Below, in pieces: positions 42,272-54,969 of a stretch of 64,000 bases of DNA. A program made the position numbers and the translations under genes. Every line of letters begins with the position of its first letter. Position 1 is the stretch's first letter. Below the pieces are notes generated by a model. It had not been told where the DNA came from and ran no database searches. It saw only the letters and a program-made list of their open reading frames with translations. The stretch is taken from assembly GCA_019915135.1 (NCBI GenBank), contig JAHLMK010000015.1:806001-870000 (forward strand). Direction: 5' to 3'. Source of the stretch: Strobilurus pachycystidiatus (taxonomy: Eukaryota; Basidiomycota; Agaricomycetes; Agaricales; Physalacriaceae).

Positions 42272-44875
42272 TTTTGGTGTAGCTTTATCAGTCTCTCTTG
42301 GTGGGTCTTACGGGCATGCGTCTACCATATATATCTACCTAATTCACGCATTTTCCCTGAGTCAAGCGCACCGACGTTCGGCCCGACCTGGGCCCGACGC
42401 CCTCCTGCGTATGTAGGCGGACATATAGCTCCATATAGCCGTATCAAACCTACACCTACCGGTGAGGCTGTGCAGAGCTTTTTGTTCCTCCCCCTTCGTC
42501 GTCATACCTAAGCTTTGATGCGCCTTGAGCGCTTGAGCTCTCCGCCAAAGGCTGGGCCACCAGGAGACCGGTGGAAAGCTTTTTGGCTACTCGGTCTGCG
42601 AGATGTGCGCGACACCTGGTTCGCTCTTACATTTGTTGACATCGCTGACGACTCGCTTGCTCGCGCGCAAACTTCGGCCCCTACCCCTCGTCAGCAGACA
42701 TCGGGATGTCGTCCTAGCATGATATAGGGTACGTTTTTAAATGCCGTTCATCCTCGCATGGACTGACGGTTCGGACCGGTGCAAATGTGCTATATCTGCA
42801 CGCTCTCTAGTCTGTCCGCCGACGTCTGCGCGCGCGAAACAACATCACGATAAATGTGCCGCCAGAATCCGAGCGGTAAACCACGGACTCGACATAGATG
42901 ACTGCCACGAATAATTACCGAAGAACTCTCTGATTTGCCTCATCCCTATCATCGACCTTGGGTCCGCCCGAAGACCTCAACTCCCTCCGGAAGAGTCATG
43001 TCTGATCCCCTTCTTCCAGCTCTCTACCGATCAACTTTTGCTGCCTCGCTATGCGCCCGCATAGTCGGGCAAACTTTCGTCCTACGCATTGCAACTGTTA
43101 CGCACAACGCGGGGACGTCTTCACCGTCTTTCCAAGGATCACGGAGTGAATGGGACGGGACGACTGTGAGATCCGCTGCCACCCTTTGTTCTCGCGCCGC
43201 ATTCTATCATTTTTCTTGGGCCTTCTACCGATTCAGCGCGTCTGCACCAGGTCTGGGTAGAGACTAATCGAGGTCAGAATTCTATGCTCAAGTCTCTCCA
43301 CTTGCACGGCCATTCTTAGATATGATGAACAAAGTTGAACGCGTTATAATTGATTCCCTTCACAATGCAGTGCGTTTCTAAAATATGATAGGCTGCTGAT
43401 GCTCTCGGGCTACGCGGTTCATGACTTCGGCCTTCTATGCTCTGATGCAATGTTTTCTCACACGCTCACCGTGCTCGGCCAAACTGTTCCACAACCATCA
43501 ACTTCTCTCAACGTGGATCTGAGGCTACCTGTTCGTGAGAGAATGTTCACTGCCTTTCTGCGTGTATCTTATCATCTCTCGCAGTGCAGGTGCATTCTCC
43601 TCCTGAAACCAATCAGGTTTGATCTGTTGTCCGTACGTCAGTGGACATGCCATTGATCATGAAGGGTGTCTTCGGTCTACTTTCTACACGCTATGCATTA
43701 GTCCTCGAACTCTTCGTGGACGATCTACGTCTTGATGATCTCTCGCAGGCATAACCCTTTGATGATGTACTTTCGAAGATCATGGACCAAGGTCGACTTC
43801 TGGTTGACATGGACTCTGAGCTCATACTGGGCGTCAAACTACTTCAGCCGGGCGTCTTCCTGTTCTGCCGTCAAGTCCAGATTGTTTCACGCCATGTCAG
43901 CGCCTTCTTCTAGCTCTTCTTTGTGTCTGTGGCTTGGTTTTCGGGTGAGAATTGCTCACCTTGGGTACTCGGGAAGACTAATTTCTTTTGGCCAGGCGAA
44001 CAAAAACGAAATATGACATGACACGCAATAATTCTGTTTGACCGACTGTGCTCGCACCTGCAGCCTCAATTTCGACGCTACCGACAAGCAGAAATTCTCC
44101 GAACGAAAGCCAACATGCCAAATGGTAAGCGCTTTGGTTCTTCTTGACAATCCAAGATTTTTACAAGATGGCTGAAGATTAAACACCCGAAATTCACAGC
44201 GAACACGTTCTATCATGTCAGATCGATTCTGGGACAGTGATTATCAGCAAGGCCAGCATAGCAATCCATCGAAACTCCAGCTAAGCTACTAGCATCTTTT
44301 CATCATACAGATGGAGGACTACCCAACTCGATGCCAATATCGACATTGCGTCTAAGTACAGTGTTCAGGTGCTGATATACCATATCAGTAGAGGTCTCAA
44401 CCCGGGTCAACTCCGACGTCCAGGTACGGCCGAATACGAAGTACCGTTCGCACATTGAAAAAAGGTCATTCTCGCAAAGTGGCATGTTTTCCGGCATGAG
44501 GCTGAACTAAAACTGGGTCAGTAGCTAGATCCGGCTCAACTAGACCAACGCGTGTTAAAGCCTCGAACGGATACGCAAATGCACCAAGCGAAATGAAACA
44601 TGAAACGTATACCGTTGAGCGAACCGTGGCATCCGTGATGAAAACACAGCAGGCTCAAGAAGAGGACTAGTACACTTATGTCTAGATTGGGGTTCTTCTC
44701 CGGGCGCACAAAGCCCCACGTGGACCGGTGGATCTCTTTCGCGCTGTGCTGGAATCATACAAAGATCTGACCGTGAAAATTTCAGGACTCGAGGCCGACG
44801 CCTTGATGTTGATATGAAGATCGTTGTGCATACAAATACCGAACGTGGCGCGATGGGATTTGAGTGTATCCCAGC
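42272..44875. other. Long gene-poor stretch
   Basis: About 2.6 kb with short, stop-riddled frames on both strands. A plus-strand coding-like bias near 43650-44250 (frames broken by many stops) may be an old gene or element, but no family is recognised. Confidence 0.35.
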
Positions 44876-44882
44876 TATAAAG
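44876..44882 (+). promoter_or_regulatory. TATA box of Clp1-like gene 1
   Basis: TATAAAG 80 bases before ATG 44962. Confidence 0.45.
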
Positions 44883-44961
44883 TCGACCCTGGCTGCAACT
44901 TCTTTCAACTGTTCTCTACAATCGACGCAAGCTCAGAGCCGTTCGAGCATTCATTATCACT

Positions 44962-45634
44962 ATGAGACACCACCTCCTGGAACGTGGTGAAGATCCATTG
45001 CAGTCAGTTCTCTCACTAGTACTTGGTACCGAGACTGATGTCTTCCAGGATCCTTTACGACCAAATGCGCATTCGCAGATTCTCCTCGTCTTCAATCACC
45101 TTCACCAACATGCCATCCACAGTCACCTTGTCCATTACAGATACGAACGCGTCCCCTCGGGACCTACCGACACACCTCATCGCTTGCTTCAGCACGTCTC
45201 GCTCCAGGCCATATATTGTCCCCATCAATATTGACCGCTACAGACGCGTCTTTCGTACAGAAATTGTACCATCGACACCCCCTGTCCCTGCACCCACGCG
45301 TACACACACGACGATTACCATCCCCCTCGTCGTTCCCATTACCACCGTACCGCATCCTCTGTCCCTCGCCTTCCTCCTCCTGCAGGACATCAGCGACAAC
45401 GACATCGCGTTCCAGATGCTCCCGCCGAATGTCGTCGGCGAGTTCCCAAATGCCGCAGCTATGGCACAGGTGATGTCACTAATTGGTAAGGACGAGTTTG
45501 AAAGGCGTCAGGCTTGGAATGGGGGCATATGGAGGAACATACTCGGCTTGGGCGCGCGGAATGAGCGTGTTGTCGGAGTTGTGAGGACGGCGTGGAATGT
45601 CACCGCTGACGCGAAAAGGCTGAGGGGTTATTGA
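44962..45634 (+). CDS. Clp1-like protein, copy 1
   Basis: Exon 1 (44962-45002, MRHHLLERGEDPLQ) joins through a 46-base intron (GTCAGT...TTCCAG, 45003-45048) to the long exon. About 208 residues. It aligns by pattern with the neighbour at 47119: PTHLIACFSTSRSRPYIVP here against PTHALALFAPSSSNVSLYA there. Next is a hydrophobic IPLVVPITTVPHPLSLAFLL block against LPVQTLCFPHPPSYGPLVQY, and at the end GIWRNILGLGARNERVVGVV against GLWTNMRALGIHEDGIWEVV. This layout fits my memory of the Clp1 family, which in Coprinopsis acts downstream of mating-type genes in clamp formation. It is shorter and more divergent than copy 2. Confidence 0.5.
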
Positions 45635-47053
45635 CCGTTCATCGAGCTCGTTTCTTCCGATTCTATTTATTGATCGTCATTCTAGTAGTCCAGCATATTC
45701 GACAACTGTATGTACTAGTACTTCACCTAATAGAGTTCAGTCAAATGAGCGGGCAGTGGTGTACGTTCTCAGACATACTACCTTCGACTCATTTTGGTTG
45801 GTCTCCCAAGGCAGGCTTATGGGCGCTCACGGGGACTTTGATTCACGGTCTTCCGTTCTTTTTTTCAATACACGCCTTCCACCTTTGCCCCCCAATGATA
45901 ACGAATCTATTCAGTCCAGATCCAGTCCGATGTAGTACCTGTGCCTCGCGGCATGAATTCAAGAGGTTGGCAGATATTGTGCGCAGCTACGATTCTATCG
46001 TTCCTAAAGTAACGGCACTCAATTGCTACGATGTCTTCGGATCGCCAGATGCAGGTTCCCGGGTGGATGTATCTCCAAACTTTCTGTGGCGGTAATTTGT
46101 TGAGATACCTGCACACTATGGAGTGTTTAATACTGCTCCGTGGAATAGTGTCCACGAAAGCGAGCACAAGGCATTCGGGACGGGCCAACGTCGTCCGAGT
46201 CTATAAATGTCATGCAACGAATCTATCAGATCGTCAGCGAAAGAACAGCACCTGCTTAGAATGTGGCGAAACGCCAAATAGGCTGTGTGCCACTAGAAGC
46301 CTCGAGAACAATTCTCGCCCAGTGAGCTACACAGCGTCAATATGATTGACAGGTCTGAGGCATGATATCAAGTCTTTGATAGTGGGATGCGCTTCGGGCA
46401 CAGTCGACGATCCTTCAAGTTTGAAAAGAAAAGCTCGTAGATGTATCAGAATCAGTGTTTGATAGCCCCAGTGGAAGATGGCCGCGAGATCTCGACAGAG
46501 TGACAATAATTCAGACATTCACGAGGCCCGCCGCCAAACGGAGCGTCCCTGCCCGAGGTCGACGAAAACGTAAACGCGCGCCGCCTTTCCTTTCACAGAA
46601 TTGAAGGGAATCGGTGATCGGATGGGCGGGATGCGCCTGAAGCGACGAGTTCAGGGGAAGCCTTCCGCACAATAGTTGCGAACTTCGTTATCGACTGTCT
46701 AATCTGACTCAACAATAACAATGGAAGTATTGTTCACTTCCCATTGTTGCAAGCGCAGATCAACACAATTACTTTTGTTACCGGAGAATGCAAGGTTGAA
46801 GAGCGGTTTATTCTTCTGGCGGCATTGTTACTGTACGAGGAAGAAAGGGATGCCCTGTTTTGGAAGAAAGCGATTGTTGGCAGGAACCTGAAGAGAAACT
46901 AGAGAGAAACGAAGAGCAATTGGATTGATTTCTGCCTTTTCTGGCAAGTCGGTCGTGACGCGATTGCACAACAGGTGCAGACACGCGGATTGGCTCTCCA
47001 TCCCAGGTTATATCGCTCCCATTGTCCCTCAATTGCCTTTTGATCGTCGCGCG
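45635..47053. other. Intergenic stretch between Clp1-like genes
   Basis: About 1.4 kb. Short frames only, no motifs. Confidence 0.4.
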
Positions 47054-47060
47054 TATATAA
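47054..47060 (+). promoter_or_regulatory. TATA box of Clp1-like gene 2
   Basis: TATATAA 65 bases before ATG 47119, in a good core-promoter position. Confidence 0.6.
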
Positions 47061-47118
47061 GGACCCAAGAAAAGCATGTGTTGTCCCAGCATAACCCGCA
47101 GCATTATCCATCTCAGAA

Positions 47119-47937
47119 ATGGCCGTCCTCACTATCCGCAACGACACCCCAGTCAACGACAAGCGCCAGGCTAGGGCCTGCAGAGCCAAGGTCGCCGCGG
47201 TCACCAACCAGAAGCGCCTGACTCGCGCCACCAGCAGTGTCTTTGCCCGCGGAACCATCCCTCAGTACCTTCCGCGCCCCGCGTACCCTCCAGAGATGGA
47301 TGAGCCCGACTACCTCTTCTGCCTCGACAGACTCGCAGCAGAGGTCGGTCCCCGTGCGCTGTACGCGGTCTCGCAGTCATTCATCTCACCGCCTGCCGCG
47401 TCGAGCATCCTTCCCATCTCGGTCCCAGCCCGCATCGCCGGACCAGTCCCTCCCACTCATGCTCTCGCCCTCTTCGCGCCCTCATCCAGCAATGTATCCC
47501 TCTACGCTGTCCACGAAGACATTATTGCCGCACACTGCACCAATCTACCTGCTCTTGTGCACCCAGAGAACATTCCCGAAAACCACCTTCCCGTGCAAAC
47601 GCTCTGCTTCCCCCATCCACCGAGCTACGGTCCTCTAGTACAGTACCTGTACAGCCACCGCCAAGACGTGTTATTCAACGCGCTGTGTCCCGGTGTGCAG
47701 ATGTTCCCGCGACAGCCCCATCTCTCGCGATCAGAACCCATTGAACTCGACGAGGCGGACATGGAACGCGTCGCAAAGATGATTCACTCCATACACTCGC
47801 GCCAATCCATCTTGCAGTCGATGCAGTACATCCACGGTCTCTGGACCAACATGCGCGCCTTGGGCATTCACGAAGATGGGATCTGGGAGGTCGTCGACGT
47901 TGCATGGCGGCTCCACCGTGCTGCTCTTTTCGTATGA
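47119..47937 (+). CDS. Clp1-like protein, copy 2
   Basis: Single exon, 272 residues. After a basic N-terminus (MAVLTIRNDTPVNDKRQARA) comes a domain with DYLFCLDRLAAEVG, PTHALALFAPSS, a VHEDIIAAHCTNLPAL block, LCFPHPPSYGPLVQYLYSHR, and the terminal helix IHGLWTNMRALGIHEDGIW. I recall the pattern of a short polar hand-off, then HEDII..HC..LP and P-P.....YLY..R, from clampless/Clp1-like proteins of mushroom-forming fungi. That is memory of the family, not a search result. In Coprinopsis, Clp1 is needed for clamp-cell formation. A strong TATA box and no introns suggest regulated expression. Confidence 0.58.
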   Translation: MAVLTIRNDTPVNDKRQARACRAKVAAVTNQKRLTRATSSVFARGTIPQYLPRPAYPPEMDEPDYLFCLDRLAAEVGPRALYAVSQSFISPPAASSILPISVPARIAGPVPPTHALALFAPSSSNVSLYAVHEDIIAAHCTNLPALVHPENIPENHLPVQTLCFPHPPSYGPLVQYLYSHRQDVLFNALCPGVQMFPRQPHLSRSEPIELDEADMERVAKMIHSIHSRQSILQSMQYIHGLWTNMRALGIHEDGIWEVVDVAWRLHRAALFV

Positions 47938-48908
47938 CCATTGTTCCTCCATTTCCTTCCATGCATTTCACTCATACACACTACGCAATATGTATCGCTA
48001 GCATTCACATTGTACTACACATGACACATCCAGGCCTACTACGCACGAAAGAACAAAAGCTCTAATAAACAATCAATCGCCCACTTTCCATTGTGCACCC
48101 AAAATGAGGAGAACAATGCATTGTACATTGAGGGTAGTACATCAGCAAGCACATTACGCGTTTTGGACGCGCCCTCATCGCGATTGGAGCCGCCCGACCC
48201 TGTATACTGCCAAAAGTGCGCTTCTGTGCTCAGCTGGAAGGACATCATTGTCAAACCCACGATGCTCTCTACTTCGGTCACACGAAGGCGCATTGAAAGC
48301 GCTTGATCAGCGTGTTCCGGATCTCAAATCTCAGACCCCATACCATAGATGTCCATTCTTCTCGATGTTAGCATCGCCAAAACTCCATGTCGTACTGTCG
48401 CGAAAAAAACCTGTGTTGCTCGTCGAGCGCGTTCTGCCTGCCTCCCGCTGTCCTGCACTGCCGTCTGATGCCCAGAATACCCGCGATTCCAACACCCGAG
48501 GAAGTGACACCGTGGTACAAGCCGAAGCCTGAGACACTCAGTGGATGTATTTTTCAGTGCTGTTCACCCTCAGAGAGCCTCAAAGGCCACAAGTCTGGAA
48601 GTTACGCGTGGGAGCACAAACCCATCTCAATTTGGAACCGTATCGTTCCAGTTGCCATGCATATTGACGAAGATGCATAGTGACGAAGATATAGATGGTC
48701 AAAACTTGGTATACAGAGAAGCCTTACGATTGCTTGGGGAATACTTACCGGTCGGATGAAAGAAGAGATTGGGCAGTAGTCCACAGTCCATAGTCCGTCG
48801 TCCGTCGTCGTGGTATAATCGCTTTCGAAGGTCAACTCGATTATGGCAGCGTCCAATGAATAGAGAGGAGAATTAGTACAGAGGTAGCGGAGGAGGATGT
48901 GTATATCA
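47938..48908. other. Intergenic stretch, no gene seen
   Basis: About 1 kb. A run of GTCC/GTCG words lies near 48778-48812. Short frames lack motifs. Confidence 0.4.
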
Positions 48909-49518
48909 CTAGATGACAGTGTCCGTTCTGTCTGGCGATGACTGCTTTTGTTTCGACCTTGATTTGAAGCCATTCCCGTCACCTTCCTCTGGCCCCTTCG
49001 GCTGACGCTTCAGATCGAGACAGCTGTTGGACGAAACACCGTCGCCTGCTACCGATCCAAATATGCGCTCCCGTGCTTCACGATACCGCGCTTCCCGCTC
49101 GTCGAATTTTTCCCTGGGGCCCTCGTTCGAGTCTTTTTTAGACTGTTGGTTGAGACTGGACGATGGTCGTTTGAGAATGGTTATGGTGGGCTGGAATGCA
49201 GCGGCAGGTATGCTGCCTGTAGGAAGAGGGATAGGCGCGCGCGGCGGGGGAGCCGCAATAACAGGACTGGAAGGGGATGGGCGACGAGATTTCTGGATTT
49301 CTGGATCGACGTACGGAGGGCTAGGAGGCTTTGCTGGCTGAGGTATTATCTCCTCCTCGTCAGAGTCTTCCCAGTCGTCCTTGATAGGAAATCTCGGTTG
49401 GGCCATGGTCTATGCAGCGTCGTCAGCGGAGAAGATCGAGCGGAACGAGATTGCGGCGCACCGAAGAGGAAGAGGAGGTAGATGGGGAAGCCCAGTCGTC
49501 GGCAGTAGAGGAGTCCAT
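48909..49518 (-). CDS. SUZ-domain RNA-binding protein, small
   Basis: Two exons. Exon 1 (49462-49518) encodes MDSSTADDWASPSTSSSSS. A 52-base intron (49410-49461, donor GTGCGC, branch CTGAC) leads in phase to TMAQPRFPIKDDWEDSDEEE. The middle has TITILKRPSSS, and then REKFDEREARYREARERIFG, the core of SUZ domains (ILKRP followed by the EREARYREARERIFG helix). The tail is basic and Ser-rich. About 184 residues, mostly disordered. SUZ regions bind RNA and guide localisation. The two repeated DDW..SD acidic words are a small feature of the N-terminus. Confidence 0.75.
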
Positions 49519-50718
49519 ACCCAGACGCTCAAGCGCTCAAGTCCAAAGAATGAGAATTAGACTTTGAAAGATATGTAGAAGGTGATCGCGGTATCAAGAC
49601 AAGAGCAGAGGCCGATCATTCGCACTCAGTTGGGTGAGCCACCCAATCATGGCACTGAACGCCGACGACGACGAGACAAGAACGAAACCTACTGTCTCTT
49701 CCTCGCGTAATACTTTTCTCTGCTTATTGACAAAATCGTCTAACAGCGCTCAACAGTAGACAAGGATCATACTACACGTAGTAGCATTATCATCATTAAT
49801 CATTGCGCACTCAACATCCATGTATCATGCACAGGACGAATGAAGCACATGGAATATGGAGCAGGCAATATAAACTATCTCTGACCCGCCAATCTTGAAC
49901 GTCGATGTCCATGGTCTCAAATGAGGTGAAATGCGGGAATCCAAACATCAACAGGTAGAAGCGATGCTCTTAACTTTAGTGGCTTCCTTCTCTCGTCAAT
50001 CGCCCATAATCCTTTTCAGCGAGGCGTTATGATCGATCTCGCTTCGTGCCAGCATCGACCAAGCCGAACATGATGAATCCGAGAGAACGCTGTGTACGTA
50101 GTGCCGTGAATTCACAAATGCACCGTTAGTGCCCGACTGCTATGCGCGATGATAATCTCTGACACTGCGAGTGTATGCATCTGCACGACTTTTAAGTAGA
50201 GACAAAGCATCTGCGGATGGGGTCTCAGGTGTGTACGCTTCGGGAAATGCGAAGAGGTGGGTAGGGCTGTCCCCGGTCACCTGGACTTGAACGACGGAAC
50301 ACTGGGAGACTGAAATGGGTCCGAGTGGGAGCTGTAGTACGTGCCGCTTGTGACTAGGGTTTCGACATAGCCGCGGGCACAAATGGAATCTACAAAAGTG
50401 AACGCAGAGAGGGCGTGGGGCGGGTATGTTAATCAGTCTTAGCTCAATACACCATGCTCGTTCTAAAGCCTCCGGTAGAGAACCGGCAAGCGAAAGGGCA
50501 ACTGGGACGCCTCCCGCTGTCCACACAAACCATCACATGCGCAGGAGGATTCGAAGCACACAGAAGAGTCACGTATTGAATCTGCTTTATTTCGGGAAGT
50601 ACTGGCACTGCTAGAAAGGCAAGTGATGTCACTGCTGATAGAAAGATGCAACTGGTTTCTAAATTTCGCGTCGAGACAGTTTCACGCATGTGAGAGGAGA
50701 CGAACATACAAGGTGAAG
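49519..50718. other. Intergenic stretch with one doubtful frame
   Basis: The minus-strand frame 50140-50526 ends in a plausible protein-like tail (DALSLLKSRADAYTRSVRDY), but no upstream exons or family could be found. The rest shows nothing. Confidence 0.3.
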
Positions 50719-51499
50719 TTATGGCTTCTTGTTGGATTCGCCAAGGGACTTGACAGCGTCAATGACCTTGCTTTCTACCCGACTTCCCCATCCCATAGCT
50801 TCCTTGAACTTGAGGCCGGTCGAATCCTGTATCTTGTCAACTGCGGTCTCTACACCCTTGCCAAAGCTCTCCCTGCCGCTAGCCACTTTGTCTTTTAGCA
50901 TCTCCCAACCCATGGCTGAGTGCGCTTTTCCGAGCTCATGTTTTTGGGAGAGAGTGGGGAAGTAGGTGTCCTCCAGGTCGCTGAGATATTGCCGAATATT
51001 CTCTGATGTCTTGGGTAGTAGCTGGTGCATGGTGATAAAGAGGATTACGGGTGGGAGGCTGAAACGACTGAGCAGCATGCGATTGCGCGCCAAGACGGAT
51101 CCGCTGAGGGTAGCGATGCCGACGTAGAGGATGCCCGGGGTGACGGGCTCGGTTGGTGATATAAGGGATTTGACGCGGTCTAATGGCATTTGTAGCAGGC
51201 TCAAGGATGAAGAAAAAGTTACACACGTTCAACAGCATGCTCTATGCCAATCCATTTCGATACAACCCCATGCACCTGTGCGTATGCGTCGCCGTAGGTG
51301 TGGGTGACACTCCTCCGGACTTGTCCGATCTGCTTCTCAAGCGCAGACGGCGTCTCTTGGAGGACAATTTCCGGGGCATGTATTGGATAGATTGGAAGCT
51401 GAAAAATCGTCATTGATACCGACGTCGGTGAGCTGGAGAAGTGCGCACTTTCTCCTCCTTCGTGTCGCTAGCCAGCACGACGCCCACCGATGCAGCCAT
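50719..51499 (-). CDS. MICOS complex subunit Mic26/Mic27 (apolipoprotein-O-like)
   Basis: Three exons. ATG 51499 gives MAASVGVVLASDTKEEK, then an intron (GTGCGC...TTTTCAG) to LPIYPIHAPEIVLQETPSAL, and after AVE a second intron (GTGTGT...CATTAG) to RVKSLISPTEPVTPGILYVG. The LPIYP start, the Gly-rich first membrane segment (ILYVGIATLSGSVLA), a second segment (LPPVILFITMHQLLP), and the C-terminal helical tail are the layout of Mic26/27. It sits in the inner mitochondrial membrane and shapes crista junctions. About 230 residues, the usual length for fungi. Confidence 0.82.
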
Positions 51500-52993
51500 G
51501 ACTGTCCGACTCGCCTATCCATCGGGGATATCAGAGACTGTGATTACTGCAAGAAATTGAGCGCACTATCGTCGGAAACATGCCCAACTCGTTCTCGAGG
51601 TTGTGGTTGAAGGAGAAAGAGAAGACCAGCAAAGTGCCGCCGGCATTAGCCTCTTCAACCAGCACCATCATGCCGCCAAGTTCAAAAGCTGCTCTGACAC
51701 ATGATGCTTCTCTTGGACACACATTTGGCACGGTAAATATTTTCGAAAGGTAGTCGAAACAAAAGGGGCGAAGGTCCTACACTTCGCAATCCTCAAATGA
51801 CCGATATCACGAACCGTGAACGGTGTCTCTGGAAATCTCTCACTAGCGGCCTGACGATGGCCATCATGGAGGCTTGGTCAAATCAGTAACGAAGGACTGA
51901 TACACCCTAGGCAACGCTTTGACTTTTATACCGCGCTTGGACGCTGGACGTCGAACACATAGCTACTTTCGAGCTACTATTTGTTGTCGTTCGACTCTCG
52001 GGATCTCGCCAGCTGTTCTTACCTATCTGTGTTGACTGAACTAGCCCTCCTGATAGTGGAACTGACAGGTATGTCACTTGACTGTGGCACTAAATATGAC
52101 TAATCGTTTGGCGCCAACATAAGCGCCCATCCGAACCGTCACCGTCATGTTCAAGCGTCAAGTGTGAATCTTTTCTCTTCCATCTTACGCCTGGGTCAGG
52201 TCCATTGATACTATTGAGATTCAGTCTCGTATGGATACCACGGACTTCGGGTCGACTGTCCGCGCCGTACACACCGATTCACATCTGTACGCACACTGAA
52301 AATGCATTTTTTGCCTTCAGACCTATCCTCCGCCTGACCGCCCACTCTTTGCTCACATATTTGCCGCGATGATGGCTTATATTGTACCTTTTCGCCCACC
52401 ATCGCCCCCTTGATCCCCTCGGACCCACAAGAAAGATATACACTTTCTATACGCTCAAAACGACATTCCCAAAATCGGAAACTCTCTATATGGCTATGTA
52501 CACTCGGAGTTCCGGCGCGGTCCCCACAAACCACAAGCGCACCCAACAGTGAGTCCCCGTTTAGATATTCTGCCGCGTGACTGACGCGACTTCTACGACA
52601 TATAGAAAGACCCTAGTTTTTCACACGCAAAATCTCACCGGAGCCAATCGTCGGAATCCGGATGCAAAAGCAATCGAAGAGAGCAGAGTTGATTTTGCCT
52701 TGTATGGGATGCTGTACATCAGCGAGAGCTGGCCTACAAAAGGCGGCCAGAAAACGTAGGATGTCCTCCAGCAAAGCACAGTTTCAGTGTTTTACAGTCC
52801 TCCTCTTCTACTCCCTTCATTCCACAACCTTTTCCTCCCCACTCTTCGACGAGACTACCTTTCTCAAGGTGTGTTCGTCACACCGTCACTATTGCCAAAT
52901 TCTGACGGTTTCCCTCCCATTTCCCCCATTTTTTTTCCTTCTCATCCCTTATTCGTCACCTTTTTCGGCGATGATGGCTCATATTACGCAGAA
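51500..52993. other. Intergenic and forkhead 5' leader
   Basis: About 1.5 kb. Pyrimidine-rich leader near 52780-52960 just before the forkhead gene. No other gene seen. Confidence 0.4.
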
Positions 52994-54089
52994 ATGTATT
53001 CAGCATATCCCGAATCGCTTACCGGAAGGCGGACCTTCCCTTCTGCAGACGGTGGCCCCGGATCCGGCGTGTCACCTCTTCCCAAGTCGTATGCCCGGTC
53101 GGACAGGTCGTCCGAGGATGACCAGCCCTGGGTACCCCGAGGTGGTCATGGTGGTGGAAGCACAAGTGTGTCTGCCCGTGGCCAACATCGCGGTGGTTAC
53201 GAGCCTCACGCTGTCTACCACCACGCCTCTCCTACTCCTCAATACCCTTCACAGCACTACCAACCGCCGTACCCTCAGGTGGTACGTTACATCCCCGCAT
53301 TTTCTTTTATCCGCTCATCATTCTAATCAACGCCTGGTCCAGTCCGGCGGCTACTCTCAGCCTTCATACGGACACCCTCAAGCATACGCTTCCAACACAA
53401 ACTCCTACCCCTCACCCGGCCGTTATTCCTCATCCATGAAGGCAGAATCGTTTGACCAAGCCATCCCGACCGCTGAGCATGTCGACGACAGCGCAGCCAC
53501 CTACCGAAGCCACATTGTGGAGAACTGGCTTCGTGCGCAGGACCACCTTCGCGGCCTGCCGCCCAACATGCCCGTCCACCTCAACAGTCTCCAGAACCCT
53601 CAGAACGCCGGCGAACGCCCTCCATACACCATGCACCAACTCGCTGCCATAGCCATCGCCAGCCATCCCAGGAAGCGGGCCAGCTCAGCAGATATCCGTC
53701 GCATGCTGGAAGACCGCTACCCGTACTTCAGAGAGAATTCGAAGGAGCTTGCGGTTCGTCTCAGTTGCCCCCTACTTTAGATATGCCTGATGGAACATAT
53801 CTTCTAGGAAACGCTCAAGCACGCATTGTCATCGTACTACCTCTTCAAGCGCGTCGAACGCTCCGTGACCGAGCCTGGACGAGGCGGTCTCTGGGAGCTG
53901 GACGTGGTCACCAACCCCGGTGGACGTCGTACTCGCAAGCGTGGCCCCGGCGGTAGCAGTGGGAGCGGATCTTCGGATAGCCTCGAGTCCAGCCCATGCA
54001 TCGAAGAGTACTACGGTGGCGGAAGCCAGCAGGGGTCCCCATACATGTCGCACAATCAGTACCCGCAGCAGCAATACTACGGGCAATGA
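52994..54089 (+). CDS. Forkhead transcription factor
   Basis: Three exons from ATG 52994 (MYSAYPESLTGRRTFPSADG). The Pro/Tyr/Ser-rich N-terminus ends at PYPQV, then an intron (GTACGT...TCCAG) leads to SGGYSQPSYGHPQ. The forkhead domain is split by an intron (GTTCGT...TTCTAG): ERPPYTMHQLAAIAIAS, RASSADIRRMLEDRYPYFRE, NSKELA|ETLKHALSSYYLFK, and GRGGLWELDV. These are the H1, H3 recognition and wing parts, but recognition helix 3 reads KHALSSYYLF where the classic form is RHNLS. A Gly/Ser/Gln-rich tail (QYPQQQYYGQ) follows. Likely a nuclear DNA-binding regulator, target unknown. Confidence 0.8.
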
Positions 54090-54969
54090 AGTGGAATTCT
54101 CCTCTGCCTTTTCAGCGACACACGGCCAACCCCTTCGTCGTCCTGTTTGTGCTCGCTCCACACTCCTCTCATCACTTCCGACTTTGCATCCCATGTCATC
54201 CCTGCCATGACCCATTATAGGACAAAGAGGTCCATCTGACGTGTAATCCATCCCTCTTCTGTTCGTTCTTAGGCTTCCTTCGACTGTTGTAACTGTATAA
54301 ACCTCCATGCTGTTGTATTATGGCCCTCGAAAACGTTCTCACTATGCATCGTACATACTGCTTACATCTTATAGATACTGCACACTCCATTCTGTCTTCA
54401 TCTTGCTTCCCTTGGCTTCTCGGTGATAAATAGAGGGTCATCATGCACATTTGTACTGCACTTCGATAGGGTATCAATCATGCTTTCAGCCAGATTCAGC
54501 TAAGAGTTTCACAAGGATGGCCTTCGATTGAGGAAGACGGCGGAAGAAATTATTTCCGGAGAGCCTAGTCCTCTTCTTCGGCGGCGCCTGACGTTCGAGT
54601 TCTCTGCTTGAGGTGAGTCTTTTCCAAGGCCAACCAACCATGACCACCTAGTAGTACTACGCTGTTACTCCTAGCCTTCGCAATAGAGGCTTAATTTACG
54701 CGACAGACGGCCGCTCGATTCCTTTGAACAGGACGACTAGTTTGACAAATGCTTTTCATGCTCCAGGGAATAACGACTGTAGACGTGTAAGTAAGCTCGC
54801 ACTAACTCATGATCGACAGCCACCGGAATAGGCAGGTGATCGACATTTTGATCTCTCCGATCATTGGCAGTCTTTGTGAACTCTAAGCGCGTATTTCCTC
54901 GAACTTTGAGCTTTGAACATCGGAAAAATAAGCGTGGCGCATTTACTACCTTTGAAATGCACCCAAAAA
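54090..54969. other. 3' flank of forkhead gene
   Basis: No gene seen before the tRNA-Leu. Confidence 0.4.

Noticed and set aside
50140..50526. 128-codon minus-strand frame
   Set aside because: Only the last part looks protein-like; no upstream exon or domain could be defined.
52662..53780. 372-codon frame read straight through the forkhead gene
   Set aside because: It includes an intron and the 5' leader; the spliced model from 52994 gives a better forkhead protein.
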